A DNA stretch of 64,000 bases from Lysobacter sp. (GCA_030151365.1 JASLDW010000006.1:124001-188000), one strand, 5' to 3'. Positions 23,773-33,219 are shown, numbered from the stretch's first letter. Notes: a model not told the origin generated them from the letters alone. A program made the numbers and translations.

Positions 23773-25182
23773 ATGTCGTTCGAGCACGTCGAAAAACTCA
23801 TCAAGGATCACAAGGTCGAATGGGTCGACCTGCGCTTCGCCGACATGCGCGGCGTGCAGCACCACGTCACCTTCCCGGCCAGCGTGGTCGATGCCGCGCT
23901 GTTCGAGGACGGCAAGATGTTCGACGGCAGCTCGATCAGCGGCTGGCGCGGCATCCAGAACTCCGACATGGTGCTGCTGCCGGATCCGTCGACCGCGCTG
24001 ATCGATCCGTTCACCGCCGATCCGACCCTGATCCTGACCTGCGACATCCTCGATCCGACGACGATGCAGGCCTACAGCCGCGATCCGCGCGGCGTCGCCA
24101 AGCGCGCCGAAGCCTATCTCAAGGCCAGCGGCATCGCCGATACCGGCTTCTTCGGTCCGGAACCGGAATTCTTCATCTTCGATTCCGTGCGTTTCGGCAA
24201 CGACATGGGCCATGTCTTCTACCAGATCGATTCGGAAGAAGCGCACTGGAACTCGGCGCGCGATTACGACGGCCGCAACCACGGCTATCGCCCGATGGTG
24301 AAGGGCGGCTATTTCCCGGTGGCGCCGCTGGATTCGCTGCACGACATCCGCGCCGAGATGTGCAAGACGCTGCAGCAGGCCGGCATCGAAGTCGAAGTGC
24401 ACCACCATGAAGTGGCCAATGCCGGCCAGTGCGAAATCGGCACGCGCTTCGACACGCTGACCAAGAAGGCCGACGACCTCCTGACGATGAAGTACATCCT
24501 CAAGAACGTCGCCCACCGCTACGGCAAGACCGTCACCTTCATGCCCAAGCCGATCGTCGGCGACAACGGCAGCGGCATGCACGTGCACATGTCGCTGGCC
24601 AAGGCCGGCCAGAACCTGTTCACCGGCGACGGCTACGGCGGCCTGTCGCAGCTGGCGCTGTGGTACATCGGCGGCATCTTCAAGCACGCGCGCGCGATCA
24701 ACGCCTTCGCCAATTCGACCACCAATTCGTACAAGCGCCTGGTGCCGGGCTTCGAGGCGCCGGTGATGCTGGCCTATTCGGCGTCGAACCGTTCGGCGTC
24801 GTGCCGCATTCCGTACGTGGCCAATCCGAAGGCGCGCCGCATCGAGATCCGCTTCCCCGATCCGATGAACACCGGCTACCTCACCTTCGCCGCGCTGATG
24901 ATGGCCGGCCTCGACGGCATCAAGAACAAGATCGATCCGGGTTCGCCGAGCGACAAGGACCTCTACGATCTACCGCCGGAAGAAGAGAAGAACATCCCGA
25001 CCGTCTGTCATTCGCTGGACCAGGCGCTGGAAGCCCTCGACACCGATCGCGACTTCCTCAAGGCCGGCGGCGTGTTCACCGACGACTTCATCGACGCCTA
25101 CATCGCGCTGAAGATGAAGGAAGTGACCAGCTTCCGCGCGGCGACGCATCCGCTCGAATACCAGATGTACTACACGATCTGA
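23773..25182 (+). CDS. glnA: Glutamine synthetase, type I
   Basis: 469 residues, the standard GSI-beta length. Makes glutamine from glutamate, ammonia and ATP as a cytoplasmic dodecamer. Visible: the N-terminal FDGSSISGW loop, [10 protein letters not shown] and [18 protein letters not shown] of the metal and nucleotide sites, [10 protein letters not shown], the [13 protein letters not shown] flap, and the adenylylation loop LYDLPPEE with Tyr398. The last implies control by GlnE adenylylation. Transcription is driven by the sigma-54 promoter with NtrC boxes upstream. amtB follows after 4 bp. Confidence 0.98.
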   Translation: MSFEHVEKLIKDHKVEWVDLRFADMRGVQHHVTFPASVVDAALFEDGKMFDGSSISGWRGIQNSDMVLLPDPSTALIDPFTADPTLILTCDILDPTTMQAYSRDPRGVAKRAEAYLKASGIADTGFFGPEPEFFIFDSVRFGNDMGHVFYQIDSEEAHWNSARDYDGRNHGYRPMVKGGYFPVAPLDSLHDIRAEMCKTLQQAGIEVEVHHHEVANAGQCEIGTRFDTLTKKADDLLTMKYILKNVAHRYGKTVTFMPKPIVGDNGSGMHVHMSLAKAGQNLFTGDGYGGLSQLALWYIGGIFKHARAINAFANSTTNSYKRLVPGFEAPVMLAYSASNRSASCRIPYVANPKARRIEIRFPDPMNTGYLTFAALMMAGLDGIKNKIDPGSPSDKDLYDLPPEEEKNIPTVCHSLDQALEALDTDRDFLKAGGVFTDDFIDAYIALKMKEVTSFRAATHPLEYQMYYTI

Positions 25183-25186
25183 CGCC

Positions 25187-26416
25187 ATGATCGCCAAGGC
25201 CGACAGCGCGTGGATGATGGTGTGCACGTTGCTGGTCGTGCTGATGATCGCGCCAGGCCTCGCGCTGTTCTACGGCGGCCTGGTGCGATCGAAGAACGTG
25301 TTGTCGGTGCTGACGCAGGTGTTGGTCGTGGCCTGCCTCGCACTGGTGTTGTGGGCGATCTATGGCTATTCGCTGGCGTTCGCCGGCGGCAATGAAGTGA
25401 TCGGGGGCCTGGGCAAATTCATGCTGGCCGGGATCGGCCCGCAAAGCGCCGTCGATACCTTCAGCAAGGGCGTGCAGATCCCCGAGCTGGTCTATGTCGC
25501 CTTCCAGGGCGCATTTGCCGCGATCAGTTGCGCGCTGGTGGTCGGCGCCGTCGCCGAGCGCATCCGCTTCGGCGCCATGCTGCTGTTCGCGGCGCTGTGG
25601 TTCACCCTGTCCTACCTGCCGATCGCGCACATGGTGTGGGCATCGAACGGCTATCTCCTCAAGCTGGGCGCGCTCGACTTCGCCGGCGGCACCGTGGTGC
25701 ACATCAACGCCGGCATCGCCGGGCTGGTGGCGGCGTGGCGCACCGGTCCGCGCATCGGCCTCGGGCGCGAACGCCTGTCCCCGCACAATCTTCCTTTCAC
25801 CTACGCCGGCGCCGCACTGCTGTGGATCGGCTGGTTCGGGTTCAATGCCGGTTCCGCGCTGGAAGCGAACGGCATCGCCACATTGGCGTTCATCAATACC
25901 TTGATCGCACCCGCCGCTGCGGTGCTGGCGTGGAGCGTGCTCGAAGCGCGGTTGCGCGGACACAGCTCGATGCTGGGCGCCGTCTCCGGCGCTATCGCCG
26001 GTCTGGTCGGGATCACGCCCGCTTGCGGAACCGTCGGCATCGGTGGCGCGCTGGTGATCGGTATCGCCAGCGGGCTGGCCGGGTTCTGGGGCGTGAATGC
26101 GCTCAAGCGCCATCTGCGCGCGGACGATTCGCTCGACGTGTTCGGCATCCACGGCGTCTGCGGCATCCTCGGCGCGTTGCTGACCGGGGTGTTCACCGCG
26201 CCGGCGCTGGGCGGAACCGGTGACGCCACGTATTCGATCCTCCACCAGAGCGGCGTGCAATTGCTCGGCGTCGTGACCACCCTGGCGTGGTCGGGCGCGG
26301 TCTCGTTCGTGTTGCTGGTCGCGATCGGGAAGCTGTCGGGCCTGCGTGTGGCCCACGACCACGAGCGCGAAGGCCTCGACGTCAGCAGCCATGGCGAGTC
26401 GGCATACGAGTTGTGA
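25187..26416 (+). CDS. amtB: Ammonium transporter
   Basis: 409 residues with about 11 membrane helices. The N-terminus reads directly into helix 1 (ALFYGGLVRSKNVLS). The channel twin histidines are in VVHINAGIAGL and FGIHGVCG. The C-terminal tail EREGLDVSSHGESAYEL is the region to which the PII protein GlnK docks to close the channel. No glnK gene is adjacent, so its PII partner must be encoded elsewhere. Co-transcribed with glnA (4-bp gap); its TGA overlaps the next ATG. Confidence 0.96.
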   Translation: MIAKADSAWMMVCTLLVVLMIAPGLALFYGGLVRSKNVLSVLTQVLVVACLALVLWAIYGYSLAFAGGNEVIGGLGKFMLAGIGPQSAVDTFSKGVQIPELVYVAFQGAFAAISCALVVGAVAERIRFGAMLLFAALWFTLSYLPIAHMVWASNGYLLKLGALDFAGGTVVHINAGIAGLVAAWRTGPRIGLGRERLSPHNLPFTYAGAALLWIGWFGFNAGSALEANGIATLAFINTLIAPAAAVLAWSVLEARLRGHSSMLGAVSGAIAGLVGITPACGTVGIGGALVIGIASGLAGFWGVNALKRHLRADDSLDVFGIHGVCGILGALLTGVFTAPALGGTGDATYSILHQSGVQLLGVVTTLAWSGAVSFVLLVAIGKLSGLRVAHDHEREGLDVSSHGESAYEL

Positions 26417-26916
26417 TGGGCGGCGATCTCCGCATCCGCGACGCCAGCGAGGGCGACGCCGCCGCGATCGCGGCGATCTACAACGTGCACGTGCGCGACA
26501 CCATCGTCACCTTCGAGCTGGAAGAAGTCGATGCGGGCGAAATGGCGCGGCGGATGCGACAGGTTCGCGATCTCGGCTTGCCGTGGCTGGTGCTGGAGGA
26601 GCGCGGCGCGGTGGTCGGCTATGCCTACGGCGGCCAGTGGAAGGCGCGCGCGGCCTATGCACGCACGGTCGAGAGTTCGATCTATCTTGCCGAAGCGGCC
26701 GTGGGGCGCGGATTCGGCAGGCAGTTGTATGCCGAATTGCTGGAACGCCTGCGCGCGTGCGGCATCCATGTCGTGATCGGCGGGGTGTCGTTGCCGAATG
26801 CGGCGAGCGTCGCCTTGCACGAAGACCTCGGGTTCGAAGCGATCGGTGCATTCCGCGAAGTCGGCTGGAAGCTCGGGCGCTGGATCGACGTCGGCTACTG
26901 GCAGCTGCGACTGTGA
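26416..26916 (+). CDS. GNAT family N-acetyltransferase (phosphinothricin acetyltransferase-like)
   Basis: 166 residues; ATG 26416 overlaps the amtB stop (TGATG). The pattern RDASEGDAAAIAAIYN at the N-terminus, VGYAYGGQWKARAAYARTVESSIYL, the acetyl-CoA loop GRGFGRQLY and LHEDLGFEAIGAFREVGWKLGRW match the PAT/YncA group. These enzymes N-acetylate amino-acid-like substrates such as methionine analogues. Last gene of the glnA-amtB run, so probably nitrogen-responsive by read-through. Confidence 0.88.
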   Translation: MGGDLRIRDASEGDAAAIAAIYNVHVRDTIVTFELEEVDAGEMARRMRQVRDLGLPWLVLEERGAVVGYAYGGQWKARAAYARTVESSIYLAEAAVGRGFGRQLYAELLERLRACGIHVVIGGVSLPNAASVALHEDLGFEAIGAFREVGWKLGRWIDVGYWQLRL

Positions 26917-26941
26917 GCGCCGGCCATGGCATGATCCTGCC

Positions 26942-27682
26942 ATGCGCAAGATTCCGATACTGTTGGTCGCCTCGCTCGCACTGGGCCTCGCGGCCTGCGC
27001 CACCCAGCCGGCGCGCAATCCCATCGCCACCTTCGTGAAGTCGCCGAACGTCGATGACCGCAAGGCGCAGCTGATCGTCGTCCATTACACCGAACAGGGG
27101 TCGGTCGAGGAAAGCCTGCAGACGCTGAGCGATGCCAAGGCCGCGCATCCGGTCAGCGCACATTACCTGCTGGGCAAGGATGGCCGCATCTACCAGCTGG
27201 TGCCGGACGCATTGCGCGCGTGGCAGGCGGGCGCCGGGCGCTGGGGCACGATGACCGAACTCAACAGCGCGTCGATCGGGATCGAGATCGACAACAACGG
27301 CAGCGAACCCTTTCCCGAGCCGCAGGTCCAGGCCTTGTTGACGCTGCTCGGCGACCTCACCACGCGGCTGCACATCCCCAAGGGCAATGTCATCGGCCAC
27401 CAGGACCTGGCGCCGACGCGCAAGATCGACCCGGGCCCGTTGTTCCCGTGGAAGCGCCTGGCCGATGCCGGTTACGGCCAGTGGCCGCAAGGCGAACTGG
27501 TCGATCCGCCCGCGGGGTTCGACGGCTGGATGGCGATGCGCGTGGTCGGTTACGACATCCGCGATCGCGCCGCCGCATTGCGCGCGTTCCGCATGCACTA
27601 CCGCGCCCGCGACGACGGCAAGGATCTCGCTCCGGAATTCCAGCCGGAAGACCTGCGGATTCTTTACGCGCTGACGAAGTAG
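26942..27682 (+). CDS. N-acetylmuramoyl-L-alanine amidase lipoprotein (AmiD/AmpD family)
   Basis: 246 residues with a lipobox LAAC (Cys19). The amidase_2 domain is seen in IVVHYTEQGSVEESLQTL, VSAHYLLGKDGRIYQLV, NSASIGIEIDNNG and GHQDLAPTRKIDPGP, which supply the zinc-binding His and Asp residues. A C-terminal tail with YDIRDRAAALRAFRMHYR resembles a peptidoglycan-binding helix. Expected to cleave the amide between MurNAc and the stem peptide during wall recycling, from the outer membrane. It starts 25 bp after the acetyltransferase gene. Confidence 0.9.
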   Translation: MRKIPILLVASLALGLAACATQPARNPIATFVKSPNVDDRKAQLIVVHYTEQGSVEESLQTLSDAKAAHPVSAHYLLGKDGRIYQLVPDALRAWQAGAGRWGTMTELNSASIGIEIDNNGSEPFPEPQVQALLTLLGDLTTRLHIPKGNVIGHQDLAPTRKIDPGPLFPWKRLADAGYGQWPQGELVDPPAGFDGWMAMRVVGYDIRDRAAALRAFRMHYRARDDGKDLAPEFQPEDLRILYALTK

Positions 27683-27707
27683 TGCCGGCGCGGCACGCGC
27701 ACGACCG

Positions 27708-28796
27708 TCAGTCGATCGCGCCTTCGCGCTGCAGCAGCTTCTTCTTGCGCTGCACGCCCCAGCGATACCCCGACAACGCGCCGTCGGCGCGCACCACGCG
27801 ATGGCAGGGGATGGCGACGGCCAGCGGATTCGCCGCGCAGGCGCCGGCGATGGCGCGCGCGGCATCCGGCGTGCCGATCCGTGTCGCCAGTTCGGAATAG
27901 CTGACGGTCTTGCCGGCGGGGATGCGCCGCAATTGCGACCACACCTTCTGCTGGAAGGCGGTGCCGCGGATGTCGAGCGGCAGGTCGAGGCCGTGCGCGG
28001 GATCGTCGACCAGCCGGATCACCTCGGCGAAGTGCCGCGCCAGCGCGGCATCGTCGGAGATGCATTCGGCGCGCGCGAAGCGCGCGCGGAGGTCGGCGAC
28101 CAATGCGGCGTCGTCTTCGCCGAAAAGAATCGTGCACAGGCCGCGATCGGTTTCCGCGATCAGCACGCGTCCGAGCGAAGTGTCGCCGAGCGCGTAGCGG
28201 ATGCGTTCGCCGCGCGCGCTGTCGCGGCGGACGTGCGCGGCCATGCCGAGGCCGTCGCGGGCGTCGGCGTGGAAGCGCGAGGCCGAACCGAAGCCGGCAT
28301 CGTGCATCGCCGCGGTGACGTCGCTGCCGGCGTCCAGGCGCTCTCGCGCCGACTGCAGGCGTCGCGCTTTCGCGTATTGCTTGGGCGTGATGCCGAGCAC
28401 GGCCTTGAACATCCGCTGGAAATGAAAGGGGCTCATCGCGGCGTCGGCGGCGAGTTCGGCCAGGGTCGGTTCGCGAGCGGCGCCATCGATGCGCTGGCAG
28501 GCGGCTTCGACCAGCACGCGATTGGCCGCGGCGTCCGACAAGCCTTCGGGGCGACAGCGCTTGCAGGCGCGAAAGCCCGCGTCCTTGGCTGCCTCGATGC
28601 TCTCGAAGAAGCGCACGTTCTCCGGCCGTGGCGTGCGGGCGCCGCAGCCGGGCCGGCAGAACACGCCGGTGGTGGCGACGCCGAACCAGAAGCGACCGTC
28701 GGCGGCACTGTTGTGGGCTTGCACGTCGGACCAGCGCGGATCGCTCAGCGTGGCGGCGACAAGGGCGTCTCGATGCATTGCGGGGGTCATGTCCAT
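27708..28796 (-). CDS. ada: Ada: methylated-DNA repair protein and transcription regulator
   Basis: 362 residues from ATG 28796 (ATG 28790 is also possible). N-terminal zinc domain with WFGVATTGVFCRPGCGAR and CKRC supplies the cysteines that take methyl from phosphotriesters. An AraC-type helix-turn-helix follows (SPFHFQRMFKAVLG, PKQYAKARRL). The C-terminal O6-methylguanine methyltransferase has the active-site PCHRVVR. Once methylated it activates the adaptive response to alkylation. Length is close to E. coli Ada (354). It is divergent from ntrB. Confidence 0.95.
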   Translation of the reverse strand: MDMTPAMHRDALVAATLSDPRWSDVQAHNSAADGRFWFGVATTGVFCRPGCGARTPRPENVRFFESIEAAKDAGFRACKRCRPEGLSDAAANRVLVEAACQRIDGAAREPTLAELAADAAMSPFHFQRMFKAVLGITPKQYAKARRLQSARERLDAGSDVTAAMHDAGFGSASRFHADARDGLGMAAHVRRDSARGERIRYALGDTSLGRVLIAETDRGLCTILFGEDDAALVADLRARFARAECISDDAALARHFAEVIRLVDDPAHGLDLPLDIRGTAFQQKVWSQLRRIPAGKTVSYSELATRIGTPDAARAIAGACAANPLAVAIPCHRVVRADGALSGYRWGVQRKKKLLQREGAID

Positions 28797-28872
28797 GGCG
28801 CGCAGTCTGCGTCCGCGCCCAGTGTGGCGCCTCCCGGGTCTTGCGGTCGAATCCGGAGGTTGGTGCGTTGTT

Positions 28873-28889
28873 TGCACCAAAATGATGCA
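28873..28889. promoter_or_regulatory. NtrC binding site upstream of ntrB
   Basis: TGCACCAAAATGATGCA, a near-perfect NtrC palindrome ending 11 bp before the ntrB start. The first ten bases are identical to the glnA site. So close to the start, NtrC bound here would probably repress ntrBC, as known autoregulation does. Confidence 0.82.
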
Positions 28890-28900
28890 CACTCGCTGCG

Positions 28901-29935
28901 ATGACCGAGCCCGTGCCCACCGCCGACCTGTTGACCACGCCGCTGGCCTGGACCGATGGCGATGGGTGCGTCGTCGGCTGCAATCCGGCGTTCGCGCGCT
29001 GGCTGGGGGTGGGTCTGCGGCGCCCGCTGGGCCTGCCGCTGGCCGCGTTGGAGGTCAGCGGCGATGTCCTGGTCGCGGCCCTGGCCGATGCCGGCGACGA
29101 CGCCCCTTCGCGTCGCCTGCGCCGGGTGCCGATGCAGGTTCCCGGTGTCGGTGAACCGCGTTTCGCCGATCTCTGGCTGTCGCGCCGCGGTGGCGGGTGG
29201 CTGCTGGAAGTCCATCCGGTCGACGAGTTCGCGCACCACGATGGCGACGCCTTGCCGGCGGCGGTGGCTGCGGCATTGAAGGGCCTCGCGCACGAATTGC
29301 GCAATCCGTTGGCCGGGATCAAGGGCGCTGCGCAACTGATCGCGCGCCGTGGCGGCGAGTCGACGCAGGAGCTCAGCCAGTTGATCCAGTCCGAAGTGGA
29401 GCGCCTGACCGCGCTGCTGGAGCGCCTGATGTCGCCGCGCCCGCAGGAACCGCACGCGCCGGTGAACGTGCATGCGGTGTTGGAACGCGTGCTGCGGCTC
29501 GCCGAAAGCGATGCCGGCTGGGCGGTGCGTGTCGGTCGCGATTACGATCCCAGCCTGCCGGAACTGCTCGGCGATGCCGATCGCTTGAGCCAGGCGGCAT
29601 GGAACTTGGTGCGCAACGCGATCGAAGCGGGCGCCACCAACATCACCTTGCGCACGCGCGCCGAACACGGGGCGCGCATCGGCGCCGACCAGGTGCCGCT
29701 GGCCCTGCGCTTCGACATCGTCGACGACGGCCCGGGCGTGCCGCCCGAGCTTGCGGAGCAAGTCTTCCTGCCGCTGGTGAGCGGCCGCGCCGACGGCAGC
29801 GGCCTCGGGTTGGCGCTGGCGCAACAAGTGGCACGCGAACATCGCGGCACCGTGAGTTACCGTTCGCGCCCGGGCCATACCGTGTTCACGCTGTTGTTGC
29901 CGGTGCGTGGGGAGGGCGACGATGCCGCGGCCTGA
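28901..29935 (+). CDS. glnL: Nitrogen regulation sensor kinase/phosphatase NtrB
   Basis: 344 residues. An N-terminal PAS-like domain (DGDGCVVGCNPAFARWLG) precedes the H-box AHELRNPLAGIKGAA with phospho-acceptor His131. N-box NLVRNAIEAGA, DDGPGVP and GSGLGLALAQ form the ATPase core. No membrane helix, so it is a cytoplasmic kinase that reads PII state and phosphorylates NtrC. It overlaps ntrC by 14 bp. An NtrC box lies just upstream. Confidence 0.95.
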   Translation: MTEPVPTADLLTTPLAWTDGDGCVVGCNPAFARWLGVGLRRPLGLPLAALEVSGDVLVAALADAGDDAPSRRLRRVPMQVPGVGEPRFADLWLSRRGGGWLLEVHPVDEFAHHDGDALPAAVAAALKGLAHELRNPLAGIKGAAQLIARRGGESTQELSQLIQSEVERLTALLERLMSPRPQEPHAPVNVHAVLERVLRLAESDAGWAVRVGRDYDPSLPELLGDADRLSQAAWNLVRNAIEAGATNITLRTRAEHGARIGADQVPLALRFDIVDDGPGVPPELAEQVFLPLVSGRADGSGLGLALAQQVAREHRGTVSYRSRPGHTVFTLLLPVRGEGDDAAA

Positions 29936-31325
29936 ACTGTGGGTGGTCGACGACGACGCCTCGGTGCGCTTCGTGCTGGCCACCGCCTTGCGCGATGCCG
30001 GGCACCAGGTGCGCGAGTTCGCCGATGGCGCGGCGGCGTGGTCGGCGCTGCAGGACGCGGCATCTCCGCCGGCATTGCTGTTCACCGACGTGCGCATGCC
30101 CGGCGACGATGGCCTGAAACTGCTCGAACGCATCAAGGGACTGCATCCGGAATTGCCGGTGGTGGTGATGTCGGCGCACACCGATGTCGCGTCCACCGCG
30201 GGTGCGTTCCGCGGCGGCGCCTACGAATTCCTGTCGAAGCCGTTCGATCTCGACGATGCCGTCGGCTTGGCGGCGCGCGTGCTGGATACGCCGAACGCGG
30301 CGGATGCAGACGGCGAAGTCGCGCCGCAATCGCCCGAAGCGCCCTTGCTGATCGGCGACACGCCGGCGATGCAGGCGCTGTTCCGCAGCATCGGGCGCGT
30401 CGCCCAGGCGCCGTTGAACGTGCTGATCACCGGCGAGACCGGCACCGGCAAGGAACTGGTGGCGCGCGCGATCCATCTCGAATCGCCGCGCGCCTTGCGT
30501 CCGTTCGTTGCGCTCAATACCGCGGCGATCCCGGCCGAATTGCTCGAATCGGAATTGTTCGGCCATGAGGCCGGCGCCTTCACCGGCGCGGCGCGGCGCC
30601 ATGTCGGACGCTTCGAACAGGCCGATGGCGGCACGCTGTTCCTCGACGAAATCGGCGACATGCCGGCTTCGCTGCAGACGCGCCTGCTGCGCGTGCTGGC
30701 CGAGGGCGAGTTCTTCCGCGTCGGCGGCCGCGAATTGATCCGCGTCGATGTGCGCATCATCGCGGCCACGCACCAACCGCTCGAGCAGCTGGTCGTGCAG
30801 GGACGTTTCCGCGCCGACCTGCTGCATCGCCTCGACGTGGTGCGCCTCGCGATCCCGCCCTTGCGCGAACGCCGCGACGACATCCCGCGCCTGGCCGAAG
30901 GTTTCCTGCAACGCGCCGCGCAACGCCTGGACGTGGCGCCGAAGCATTTCACCCGTGCCGCGCTGCAGAAACTGCAGGCGCACGACTGGCCGGGCAATGT
31001 CCGCGAACTGGAAAACCTGTGCTGGCGGCTGGCGGCGATGGCGCCCGATGCACGCATCGGCGTCGACGACCTGCAATTGAGTCCGGTGCGAACCCGTGTC
31101 GCGGGAAGCGATTGGGAACGGGCGCTCGCCGACTGGGCGCGGTCGCAACTGGCGATGGATGCCGACGATCTCCACGCCAGGGCACGCGAACGTTTCGATG
31201 CGGTGCTGCTCGCCGCCGCGCTGGACGCCACCGCCGGCCATCGCGGTCACGCCGCGGATCGCCTCGGCCTCGGGCGAAACACGGTGACGCGCAAGCTTGG
31301 GTCGTCGCGCAGTCGCCGCAAATGA
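29922..31325 (+). CDS. glnG: NtrC sigma-54-dependent response regulator
   Basis: 467 residues from ATG 29922 after GGGGAGGGCGACG. Receiver domain with the acidic pair VVDDD and phospho-acceptor Asp56 in TDVRMPGDDG. The AAA+ domain has GETGTGKE (171-178), the sigma-54 contact loop GAFTGA (218-223) and GTLFLDEIGD. The C-terminal Fis-type helix-turn-helix includes HAADRLGLGRNTVTRKL. Activates sigma-54 promoters such as the glnA promoter at 23719 under nitrogen shortage. Confidence 0.96.
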   Translation: MPRPELWVVDDDASVRFVLATALRDAGHQVREFADGAAAWSALQDAASPPALLFTDVRMPGDDGLKLLERIKGLHPELPVVVMSAHTDVASTAGAFRGGAYEFLSKPFDLDDAVGLAARVLDTPNAADADGEVAPQSPEAPLLIGDTPAMQALFRSIGRVAQAPLNVLITGETGTGKELVARAIHLESPRALRPFVALNTAAIPAELLESELFGHEAGAFTGAARRHVGRFEQADGGTLFLDEIGDMPASLQTRLLRVLAEGEFFRVGGRELIRVDVRIIAATHQPLEQLVVQGRFRADLLHRLDVVRLAIPPLRERRDDIPRLAEGFLQRAAQRLDVAPKHFTRAALQKLQAHDWPGNVRELENLCWRLAAMAPDARIGVDDLQLSPVRTRVAGSDWERALADWARSQLAMDADDLHARARERFDAVLLAAALDATAGHRGHAADRLGLGRNTVTRKLGSSRSRRK

Positions 31326-31396
31326 ATGGCGCGCAATGGAACATTGATCGCGGCGAGCGCATGCTGTTGCGACCCCATACGGACCAGGAGCGAACA

Positions 31397-31936
31397 ATGC
31401 GCACTGTCGCGATTCCCGCCATTCTGTCGATGACGACGCTGTTCGCCGGTTGCGCAAGTGCCGGCGCGGGCATGCCGGCAGCATCCGCATCCGGCGCGCA
31501 TGCCAACCTGGAGGCGCGCTCCGGCAGCAATGTCGGCGGAACGCTGCAGGTCGCCGCGATGACTGACGGCGTGCATGTCAGCGGCCAGGTCAGCGGACTC
31601 GCGCCCAACAGCGACCATGGGTTCCATATCCACGAGAAAGGGGATTGCAGTGCCGCCGATGCCGGCAGCGCGGGTGGACATTTCAATCCCGGCGGGCAAC
31701 CGCACGGCAGGATCGGCGCATCGCCGCATCATCTCGGCGACCAGATGAACATCCATGCGGATGCCAACGGCAATGCGACGGTGGATGCGCATTTCGTCGG
31801 CGTCACGCTCGGCAGCGGCCAGCCCAACGATGTGATGAATCGCGCGCTGGTGGTGCATGCCGATCCCGACGATTACACCTCGCAACCCGCGGGCAATGCA
31901 GGCAAACGCGTCGCCTGCGGCGTCATCACGAAATAA
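31397..31936 (+). CDS. sodC: Cu/Zn superoxide dismutase lipoprotein
   Basis: 179 residues from ATG 31397 after CAGGAGCG. The lipobox FAGC gives Cys19. Copper and zinc ligands are visible in HGFHIHEKGDCS, GGHFNPGGQPHG, HLGDQMNIHAD and the late VVHADPDD; Cys in GDCS and VACGVI form the conserved disulfide. Converts superoxide to peroxide and oxygen in the periplasm. Its promoter region shares a motif with the next gene (AATGAATGGCGC at 31321 and 31983). Confidence 0.95.
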   Translation: MRTVAIPAILSMTTLFAGCASAGAGMPAASASGAHANLEARSGSNVGGTLQVAAMTDGVHVSGQVSGLAPNSDHGFHIHEKGDCSAADAGSAGGHFNPGGQPHGRIGASPHHLGDQMNIHADANGNATVDAHFVGVTLGSGQPNDVMNRALVVHADPDDYTSQPAGNAGKRVACGVITK

Positions 31937-31968
31937 GCGGTACGCGATTCATCGAATACCGAGCAGCG

Positions 31969-31990
31969 CATTCATTGCGTGCAATGAATG
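31969..31990. promoter_or_regulatory. Perfect palindrome between sodC and a small lipoprotein gene
   Basis: CATTCATTGC-GT-GCAATGAATG, a 10-bp perfect inverted repeat. Its right half belongs to the AATGAATGGCGC motif also found at 31321 upstream of sodC. It could be an operator or a weak hairpin. No T tract follows, so a terminator is unlikely. Confidence 0.5.
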
Positions 31991-32055
31991 GCGCTTAATG
32001 GAATGTTTCGAGCGCGCATGCAAGCTGTGGTTTCCCCCACAGTTGTCGAGGAGCA

Positions 32056-32253
32056 ATGATGCGAGCGATCGCGATTTCCGCAGCACTTTCTTTGGTTGCC
32101 GTCCTGGGTGGTTGCGCCAGCAGTGGTTCGACCGACGGTTCCATGCCGCCGAGCACCACTCCAAGCTCGACCACCACGCCTCCGCCTGCATCGGAGCCGG
32201 CGCCTGCTCCGGCGCCGACGCCCGCGCCGGAACCGGCCCCGCCGCCGAAGTGA
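32056..32253 (+). CDS. Small Pro-rich lipoprotein
   Basis: 65 residues. Start at ATG 32056, preceded by GAGGAGCA (an in-frame ATG follows immediately). The lipobox LGGC sets Cys20. The mature part is only about 45 residues and almost entirely Ser/Thr then Pro/Ala/Glu repeats (PAPAP, PEPAP), so it is probably an extended, disordered tether. Codon use is ordinary. The function is unknown; the similar leader shared with sodC hints at common regulation. Confidence 0.7.
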   Translation: MMRAIAISAALSLVAVLGGCASSGSTDGSMPPSTTPSSTTTPPPASEPAPAPAPTPAPEPAPPPK

Positions 32254-33150
32254 TCACGAACTGAGCGCGGCGCCCGGCAGATAGTCGTAGACGACGGGAA
32301 TGCCGTGCGCTTCCAGCACGGCGGCGAACTGGCGCTGCCGTGCTTCGAAGCGGCTCATCTGCCGTTGCATGCGATCGCAGTCCTGCTCGTTCGCGGCATA
32401 ACGGCGGCTCCATTCCTGCGGCGGAAACAGCGTGATCGAGACTTCGCCGCCGCGCAGTCGCAGCAGCGGTTCCGGCGGCGCATCGATCTCCGCCTCTTCG
32501 CCCGGTGCCAGCAGGGCAGCCTCGAGGATCGGCCACAACGGCTCCAGGCCCATGTGGCCGTACTGCATCGAGGTCATCGCCAACAGGTCGTGCAGGGTGA
32601 GATAGCGCATGTGTTCGATGCGCGTCGCGAACGCTTCCTGCGCCAGCAACGCGGTGGCCGCACTGGCCATGCCGCGATCGAGCAATTCGGTTTCGAGGAC
32701 GTCGCCGGCGGCGGCGATCGCGGCTTCATCGCCACTGACCAGGAACGGCAGCACGCGCAACGAGGCGCCGGCCAGCGCCGGATCGCTCTGCAGCGGTTGC
32801 GGAATGTCGCCGTTGGCGTCGGCGCCGAACGCGATCAGCTGCGCGTCCTTGCGCGTCGCCTGTCCCGGGGCGCGTGCGCGCAGTTCGTCGAGGCGACGAT
32901 GCAGCGGCCAGCCCGGGCGCAGCGCTTCGGCGACATCGAAATGGGCGCCGGCGAGGGTGAGATCGAGTTTTTCCAACCCGGGCACCAGCAGGGCGAGGTC
33001 GCGGGAGAGGTGGTCGAGCAATTGCCCGGCCATGTCGGAATCGATCGCGGCACGCGGCGGGGCGCTGTCGGGCGACAGTTCCAGCGCGATCACGCCGGGA
33101 AGATGCGATTCGGACACGGTCAGCCGGTCTCCATACGGTAGGGTTTGCAA
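32254..33150 (-). CDS. Conserved hypothetical protein (298 aa)
   Basis: A long, well-formed soluble protein with no family I can name. It is rich in Leu, Ala and acidic residues, without signal peptide or membrane helix. Notable segments are GLEKLDLTLAGAHFDVAEALRPGWPLH, LIAFGADANGDIPQPL, HMRYLTLHDLLAMTSMQYGHMG and a C-terminal helix rich in Gln/Arg (RMQRQMSRFEARQRQFAAVL). It converges on the small lipoprotein gene (adjacent ends) and is divergent from the thiolase gene. Probably cytoplasmic; no function assigned. Confidence 0.8.
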   Translation of the reverse strand: MQTLPYGDRLTVSESHLPGVIALELSPDSAPPRAAIDSDMAGQLLDHLSRDLALLVPGLEKLDLTLAGAHFDVAEALRPGWPLHRRLDELRARAPGQATRKDAQLIAFGADANGDIPQPLQSDPALAGASLRVLPFLVSGDEAAIAAAGDVLETELLDRGMASAATALLAQEAFATRIEHMRYLTLHDLLAMTSMQYGHMGLEPLWPILEAALLAPGEEAEIDAPPEPLLRLRGGEVSITLFPPQEWSRRYAANEQDCDRMQRQMSRFEARQRQFAAVLEAHGIPVVYDYLPGAALSS

Positions 33151-33219
33151 GCGCCGGAGGCGCGACTAGACTGCCAGTATCGCAGGCCCGCGACGCGTGG
33201 GCCGCCACAGGAGTCCGCC

